DNA from: JAJCYK01 sp965212195
Lineage (GTDB): Bacteria; Bacteroidota; Bacteroidia; Cytophagales; Cyclobacteriaceae
Reading direction: 5' to 3'
Assembly (NCBI GenBank): GCA_965212195.1
Contig: CBDBUW010000012.1
Span: 310,001-374,000, forward strand
DNA: 64,000 nt
Shown piece by piece: positions 59,495 through 64,000 of this stretch (its first letter is position 1; every line of letters begins with the position of its first letter). The position numbers were made by a program, and so were the translations under genes. The notes under the pieces are model-generated. The model saw nothing but the letters and a program-made list of their open reading frames with translations. It did not search any database and was not told where the DNA came from.

Positions 59495-60472
59495 ATGGAT
59501 AAGCCAAACCAAAATAGCGAAATCCAGCTCTGGAACGCATTGCTCAGGAGCTTGGATAATTTTGGGCAAGGGATGTTGCTATTGGTGGTAAAACACCTGG
59601 GCAGCAGTCCGGGACGTGGGGGATTTAAAATGGCCTTGGACCCCGCAGGTGGTATGTTTGGGTCCATCGGAGGAGGAATAATGGAACACAAACTGGTGGA
59701 GTGGTGCAAGGAGGGTTTGAGAAATGGCCAAAAAGAAATTGTGCTGAAGCATCAGATCCACCAGGCTGAAGTACCGGAACACCGCTCGGGTATGATCTGC
59801 AGCGGGGAACAATGGGTGGCAGCGATTCCCTTGGACCACGGTCATCTTCAAATGCTGATGCGCATAATCGAAGCACTGGAAAAAGGCGAAGGCCCCACCC
59901 TGAAGGTAACCCCCAAGGCAATCCAACTGGTGGATCAGGTGGTGACAGGCAAACATTTTGAGCTGGAAGCCGATGACTGGTATTACCTGGAGCCGTTAGG
60001 ATACCGCCATTATTTGCACATCATAGGTGGAGGTCATATTGCCTTGGCGCTATCGGAACTGGCATCCCGTTTAGAGTTTCACGTAACAGTTTACGACGAT
60101 CGGCCGCAGCTGCATACCATGGAAATGAATGTATTTGCTCACCGAAAAGAGGTAGTGGAATATGAGAATATTGCCAGTATAGTGCCTGAGGGATCAGCGC
60201 ACTACACAGTTATTATGACTTTTGGATATCGTAGCGATATGGTAGTCTTAAAAAGCTTGCTTAACAAGAAATTTGCTTACTTAGGACTCCTAGGCAGTGA
60301 AGCAAAGATTAAGACCTTATACAAGCAGCTGATCGACGAGGGCGAGGATCCCAGAAGACTGAATGCCATAGATGCTCCGGCGGGAATAACCATCAATAGT
60401 CAAACCACAGGTGAAATTGCCGTAAGCATTGCCGCCAGCATAATAAAAAGCAAACACGGTGTTACTAGTTGA
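59495..60472 (+). CDS. xdhC: XdhC, molybdenum cofactor maturation factor of xanthine dehydrogenase
   Basis: A 325-residue XdhC/CoxI family protein. N-terminal block LLLVVKHLGSSPGRGGFKMAL and GSIGGGIMEHKLVEW, and a C-terminal Rossmann-like part with HIIGGGHIALALSELA, YDDRPQL, VIMTFGYRSDM, YLGLLGSEAKIKTLY and APAGITINSQTTGEIAVSIAA. It binds and sulfurates Moco before insertion into xanthine dehydrogenase, encoded at the window end. It converges with puuD, overlapping by eight bases. Confidence 0.92.
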   Translation: MDKPNQNSEIQLWNALLRSLDNFGQGMLLLVVKHLGSSPGRGGFKMALDPAGGMFGSIGGGIMEHKLVEWCKEGLRNGQKEIVLKHQIHQAEVPEHRSGMICSGEQWVAAIPLDHGHLQMLMRIIEALEKGEGPTLKVTPKAIQLVDQVVTGKHFELEADDWYYLEPLGYRHYLHIIGGGHIALALSELASRLEFHVTVYDDRPQLHTMEMNVFAHRKEVVEYENIASIVPEGSAHYTVIMTFGYRSDMVVLKSLLNKKFAYLGLLGSEAKIKTLYKQLIDEGEDPRRLNAIDAPAGITINSQTTGEIAVSIAASIIKSKHGVTS

Positions 60473-61859
60473 CCGTTGCGCCCTGCAGTATCCACCTGCG
60501 AATCATATCACGTTCCTCTGGGGTAATATTGGTAGTGTTACCCATGGGCATGGTTTCAGTAACTACCACCCGCATCATGATTTGGTCCTTCTTAGCAACT
60601 ATTTGATCAGGTGTGTCAAACATCACTCCATTGGGAGCCGCTACCCACACTTCATCGGTAGGATTTGCCGCGTGACAAGTATTGCAGCGATTTGTAAAAA
60701 TGGTACGGATCTCTTGAAAACTGACTTCCTCACCCAGATCCTGATCAGCGGTTGGAGGAGCGGTAATGAATGCCAGAACGATAACTCCTAAGGTAGCAAA
60801 GGGTAGGATCCAAAAGGCCTGTTGTCCTTTCTCGATCAAATTTAAGTAATGCCGAATACCGGCACTTATCAAAAACAAACCCGCCAGCACCGCCCAATTA
60901 TAGGGATGCCCAAAGGTTGACGGGAAATGGTTACTGATCATAATAAAAACCACCGGCAGAGTAAAGTAGTTGTTATGTAAAGATCGTAAGCCGGCGTGCT
61001 GCCCTAAACGAGGATCCAAAGGCTCTTGGGATTCAGCAGCTTTAACCATTGCTTTCTGGGAGGGTATGATAACCCGGAATACGTTGCCAGCCATCATGGT
61101 CCCCAGCATGGCACCTACATGCATATATGCAGCCTTGGCGCTAAGCAAGTAGGAGAGTAACCAGGCCATGAGAGTGATAAAGCCAAACATCACCAGGAAA
61201 AACCATATCGGTCGATCGATCAACCAGGAACGGCAAATCCCATCGTACACCAACCACCCTATCAACAGACTGCCCACACCAATTAGTATGGAAAGAGTAG
61301 TGCCTATTTGAAGTTGCCCTGCCATGGTGACGTTTGCCTGGCTATAGTACACGATGATCATCAGCAGGATACCAGTAATCCAGGTAAAGTAAGCTTCGTA
61401 TTTGAACCAATGCAGTTTTTTAGGGATCTCGGCAGGAGCTACCTTGTATTTTTCAACATAGTAAAATCCGCCTCCATGGATAGCCCACAGATTCCCGGCC
61501 AGCTCCTCACGGATATTTTCAGTGCGATTCAGGCTATTCTCTAGAAAGACAAAGTAAAATGAGGCGCCGATCCAAGCAATGCCAATGATCACATGAGTCC
61601 ACCGCACCAGCAAATTCAGCCAATTCAGAATATGTGCTTCCCAGCCGTTAAGGTATACTACTATGGAGGCTGCAGCCAACAGCAAAACCACACTGCCATA
61701 GTAGGGCAGGCCTTCCATCCAGGAAGGGTAGTTTGACGATTTAGTCATTAGTTTTACCAGGTGTTTGGCCTGTAGTAAAATAACCATACTGATAACCAGA
61801 ATGAGAGCGGCCAATAGGATCATCCAAATCATACGCTCATCATTCTTTATCAACGGCAT
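60465..61859 (-). CDS. puuD: PuuD-type membrane urate hydroxylase with cytochrome c domain
   Basis: A 464-residue integral membrane protein. About nine helices span residues 10-375, with WTHVIIGIAWIGASFYFVFLEN and HGGGFYYVEKYKV marking the PuuD (DUF989) family. The C-terminus is a periplasmic cytochrome c domain with CNTCH at 392-396 and the distal Met in ETMPMGN. It oxidises urate to 5-hydroxyisourate, passing electrons to the respiratory chain rather than making H2O2. It overlaps the xdhB stop by 20 bases if it starts at 61859; a second ATG at 61832 is possible. The next enzyme, uraH, is about 9 kb away on the same strand. Confidence 0.9.
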   Translation of the reverse strand: MPLIKNDERMIWMILLAALILVISMVILLQAKHLVKLMTKSSNYPSWMEGLPYYGSVVLLLAAASIVVYLNGWEAHILNWLNLLVRWTHVIIGIAWIGASFYFVFLENSLNRTENIREELAGNLWAIHGGGFYYVEKYKVAPAEIPKKLHWFKYEAYFTWITGILLMIIVYYSQANVTMAGQLQIGTTLSILIGVGSLLIGWLVYDGICRSWLIDRPIWFFLVMFGFITLMAWLLSYLLSAKAAYMHVGAMLGTMMAGNVFRVIIPSQKAMVKAAESQEPLDPRLGQHAGLRSLHNNYFTLPVVFIMISNHFPSTFGHPYNWAVLAGLFLISAGIRHYLNLIEKGQQAFWILPFATLGVIVLAFITAPPTADQDLGEEVSFQEIRTIFTNRCNTCHAANPTDEVWVAAPNGVMFDTPDQIVAKKDQIMMRVVVTETMPMGNTTNITPEERDMIRRWILQGATVN

Positions 61860-64000
61860 TTAAGGAATCGACCCCCTGCTGCTTCAAACGATTCCGCAGA
61901 TCCTCAATGGAATTAAGAATAAGTTCATTGGTAGCTGGCAACTCAAAGTAAGGCTCGAACTGATGATCGGCTACAGCTGAGATAGCGTCTTTTATAGCCA
62001 GCCAGCAGGAAAAAGCCAGCATAAACGGAGGTTCGGCTACCGCCTTGCTTTGGCGAATGGTTTTTGGATTGGGGACATTTTGCAGTAATTCAGTACGGAA
62101 ATCCTTAGGGATATCCTGAATATTGGGAATTTTGTAGGTGTCGGGAGAATGATTGAGCAAATTACCAAGCTCGTCCCATTTACATTCTTCAGTGGTACAC
62201 CAACCCACTCCCTGCACGTAACCTCCTTCTATTTGGCCGATATCAATGCGCGGATTTATACTATCACCGACATCGTGTAAGATATCTACCCGCTCATTAG
62301 TATAGAAGCCGGTAAGCGTGTCTAAGGTGATCTCGGTAACCGCCATTCCGAAGGCAAAGTAATGATAAGGACGGCCCCAACCATTTTCACGGTCAAAATG
62401 TATTTTTGGAGTCCGGTAAAAGCCGGTGGCACTTAAACTTACCCGTTGCAAGTAGGCATGGTTTACTGCTTCCTTGAATTCCATAAAGATCTCCGGGTTA
62501 GAGGCATGCATGATCCTATTATTTCCAAAAATCAACTGTGAGGGTTTTACCTTTTCATGGGAGGATCTGCTCAGTTCTTTAGCTACTACCTTTGAAATCC
62601 TCCGTTTTAGTTTTTCAATGGCTCTCTTAACTGCCATACCATTAAGATCAGTACCGGCTGAAGCTGCGGTAGCCGAAGTGTTGGGGACTTTACTGGTATT
62701 GGTGGCGTTTACTTTTATCTTATCCAGGTCGACACCCATTTCCAGTGCGGTGATCTGCTGTATTTTAGTGTGTAAACCCTGTCCCATTTCCGTTCCCCCG
62801 TGATTCGCCAAAATGGTCCCATCTTTATAAATGTGAACCAAGGCACCTGCCTGGTTAAGAAATGAGGTGGTAAAAGAAATACCGAATTTGACAGGGGTTA
62901 GTGCCAGACCTTTCTTCACAAATTCATGTCGCGAATTGAATTGTTGTACTTGTGCGCGCCGCTGCCAATAGTCGGAGGACTTCAACAGTTTATCCAGGAG
63001 CAAGGGTAGTCGATTAAATTTGATCTTCTGGCGATAGGGGGTTATTGCGTGGTCAGCCTTGCCGTAAAAGTTGATTTTACGTACCTCCAAAGAGTCCCTT
63101 TTCAAGAATCGCGCTATACGATCCATGATGTTTTCAATCCCAGCCATACCTTGAGGTCCACCAAAACCACGGAAAGCGGTATTGGAGGGCAGATTGGTTT
63201 TCCAGGCTTTTCCCTCGATGTAGATGGCGGGGATGAAGTAACTATTATCGGCATGCATCATAGCCCGTTCCAAAACAGCCATTGACAGGTCCGTGGAAGA
63301 GCCTGCATCGGTATTTAACACCACCTCAAGTGCCTGTATCCTGCCCTCTTCATCAAATCCTACTTGATAATCAATTAGGTAGGGGTGTCGTTTGCCGGTA
63401 ATTTTCTGATCGTCGTCCCGAAACAGCCGGATCTTTACGGGGCGTTGGCATTTTTGGGCCAGTAACGCGCACCATACGGCGGTGTGATTGGCTTGTGTTT
63501 CTTTACCCCCGAAAGCACCTCCCATACGTCTTACTTCCACTTCTACTTCCATTTTGGGTATATCCAATACTTCGGCGATCAGGGCTTGGGTCTCGGAAGG
63601 ATGCTGTGTGGAGCTTAGTGCTTTGATCTCTGAGCCTTCACCCGGTAAGCACAGGCAAGTCTGGGTTTCCAAATACCAATGCTCCTGAGCCCCGGTCTTA
63701 AGCTGTCCCTCCAGTTTATGAGTGCTGTTCTCTATACCCCTGCGGGTATCACCTCTGTGAATCACTCTTGGAGGATGTAATAAATTATTTTGATCTATGG
63801 CTTCTTCCAGCCTAATAATACCCGGCAGCTCCTGCAATTCGATCGATAGTAATTTTTCAGCTTGTTTAGCAGTGGTTTCATCAACCGCCGCTATTAGACA
63901 AATTGCTTGGCCGATAAAGCTCACTTTATCCTCAGCCAATACTGGTTCGTCCTTGATCACGGGTCCCATATTGTTTACCCCGGGAATATCCAGTGCGGTT
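61840..64000 (-). CDS. xdhB: Xanthine dehydrogenase, molybdopterin-binding subunit (N-terminus beyond window)
   Basis: The frame is open to the last base of the window, so the start lies beyond it (720 residues visible). The first visible part, ALDIPGVNNMGPVI and then EPVLAEDKVSFIGQAI, is typical of the start region of the large subunit. Moco and substrate blocks include RRMGGAFGGKETQ, AFRGFGGPQGM, NHGGTEMGQGLHTK and SKAVAEPPFMLAFS with the catalytic Glu. It oxidises hypoxanthine and xanthine to urate. The small FAD/2Fe-2S subunit is presumably further upstream. puuD follows, overlapping, to act on its product. Confidence 0.95.
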   Translation of the reverse strand, partial: TALDIPGVNNMGPVIKDEPVLAEDKVSFIGQAICLIAAVDETTAKQAEKLLSIELQELPGIIRLEEAIDQNNLLHPPRVIHRGDTRRGIENSTHKLEGQLKTGAQEHWYLETQTCLCLPGEGSEIKALSSTQHPSETQALIAEVLDIPKMEVEVEVRRMGGAFGGKETQANHTAVWCALLAQKCQRPVKIRLFRDDDQKITGKRHPYLIDYQVGFDEEGRIQALEVVLNTDAGSSTDLSMAVLERAMMHADNSYFIPAIYIEGKAWKTNLPSNTAFRGFGGPQGMAGIENIMDRIARFLKRDSLEVRKINFYGKADHAITPYRQKIKFNRLPLLLDKLLKSSDYWQRRAQVQQFNSRHEFVKKGLALTPVKFGISFTTSFLNQAGALVHIYKDGTILANHGGTEMGQGLHTKIQQITALEMGVDLDKIKVNATNTSKVPNTSATAASAGTDLNGMAVKRAIEKLKRRISKVVAKELSRSSHEKVKPSQLIFGNNRIMHASNPEIFMEFKEAVNHAYLQRVSLSATGFYRTPKIHFDRENGWGRPYHYFAFGMAVTEITLDTLTGFYTNERVDILHDVGDSINPRIDIGQIEGGYVQGVGWCTTEECKWDELGNLLNHSPDTYKIPNIQDIPKDFRTELLQNVPNPKTIRQSKAVAEPPFMLAFSCWLAIKDAISAVADHQFEPYFELPATNELILNSIEDLRNRLKQQGVDSLNAVDKE

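Noticed and set aside
1..64000. Mobile elements, CRISPR arrays, tRNA or rRNA genes
   Set aside because: I looked for transposase or integrase motifs, regularly spaced repeats and cloverleaf-like segments in all gaps and found none; the only tandem repeat is coding (LEA-like gene).

Overview
The window looks like a chromosomal stretch from a free-living, aerobic member of the Bacteroidota (Cytophagales-like). The supporting signs are a TonB-dependent receptor, many lipoproteins and outer-membrane beta-barrels, LytTR-type two-component signalling, YceI/DUF5777 proteins, PD40-OmpA and SprB-like repeat proteins, almost no Shine-Dalgarno sequences, and TAnnTTTG-like promoter boxes. I see no insertion sequence, prophage, CRISPR array, rRNA or tRNA, and no gene-free stretch longer than about 300 bases.

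Layout. 1-13.5 kb: a truncated beta-barrel gene, a kinase-like/HAD pair, a secreted PIG-L deacetylase with an LpxL-like acyltransferase, an opposing P450 plus acyl-AMP ligase-ACP pair, a sodium symporter coupled to a 49-residue membrane peptide, a DUF2911 protein and a DNA glycosylase. 13.5-24.3 kb: a 2-hydroxyacid dehydrogenase, a PD40-OmpA protein, an XRE-S24 repressor with a palindromic operator candidate, a double CDGSH protein, an LVIVD protein and peptidase genes. 24.3-32.5 kb: a TPR-SpoIIE phosphatase, then an ECF sigma / trans-envelope anti-sigma-like / LuxR-like HTH set leading into three paralogous lipoproteins with CX4CH cytochrome-like modules, YceI and a DUF5777 barrel. 32.5-37.5 kb: a deoxynucleoside kinase, an LEA-like repeat protein and a TonB receptor. 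37.5-41.7 kb: a cysteine cassette (PLP cysteine synthase, JAMM protease, ubiquitin-like sulfur carrier, E1-rhodanese) preceded by a polycysteine leader peptide and an attenuator, then L-2-hydroxyglutarate oxidase. 41.8-46 kb: LigD-Ku end joining with two coupled accessory genes. 46-51 kb: metabolic and housekeeping genes.

51.1-64 kb: an almost complete oxidative purine pathway. Guanine goes to xanthine (guaD), urate (xdhB, with xdhC for maturation), hydroxyisourate (membrane PuuD with a cytochrome c tail), OHCU (uraH), allantoin (uraD), allantoate (allB), ureidoglycine (allC) and ureidoglycolate (allE). allB and guaD are the last two genes of a tight unit that starts with two LiaF-like membrane proteins and a LytS/LytTR two-component pair.

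The most striking item is the attenuator before the cysteine cassette. A short ORF with four consecutive Cys codons ends on a sequence that can pair with, and so disrupt, an intrinsic terminator lying just before the cysteine synthase start codon. The operon makes cysteine by a protein-thiocarboxylate route, and its sulfur carrier carries five extra residues after the Gly-Gly that the neighbouring JAMM protease would have to remove. Next in interest are the ECF-linked cytochrome lipoproteins and the P450/FAAL-ACP pair.
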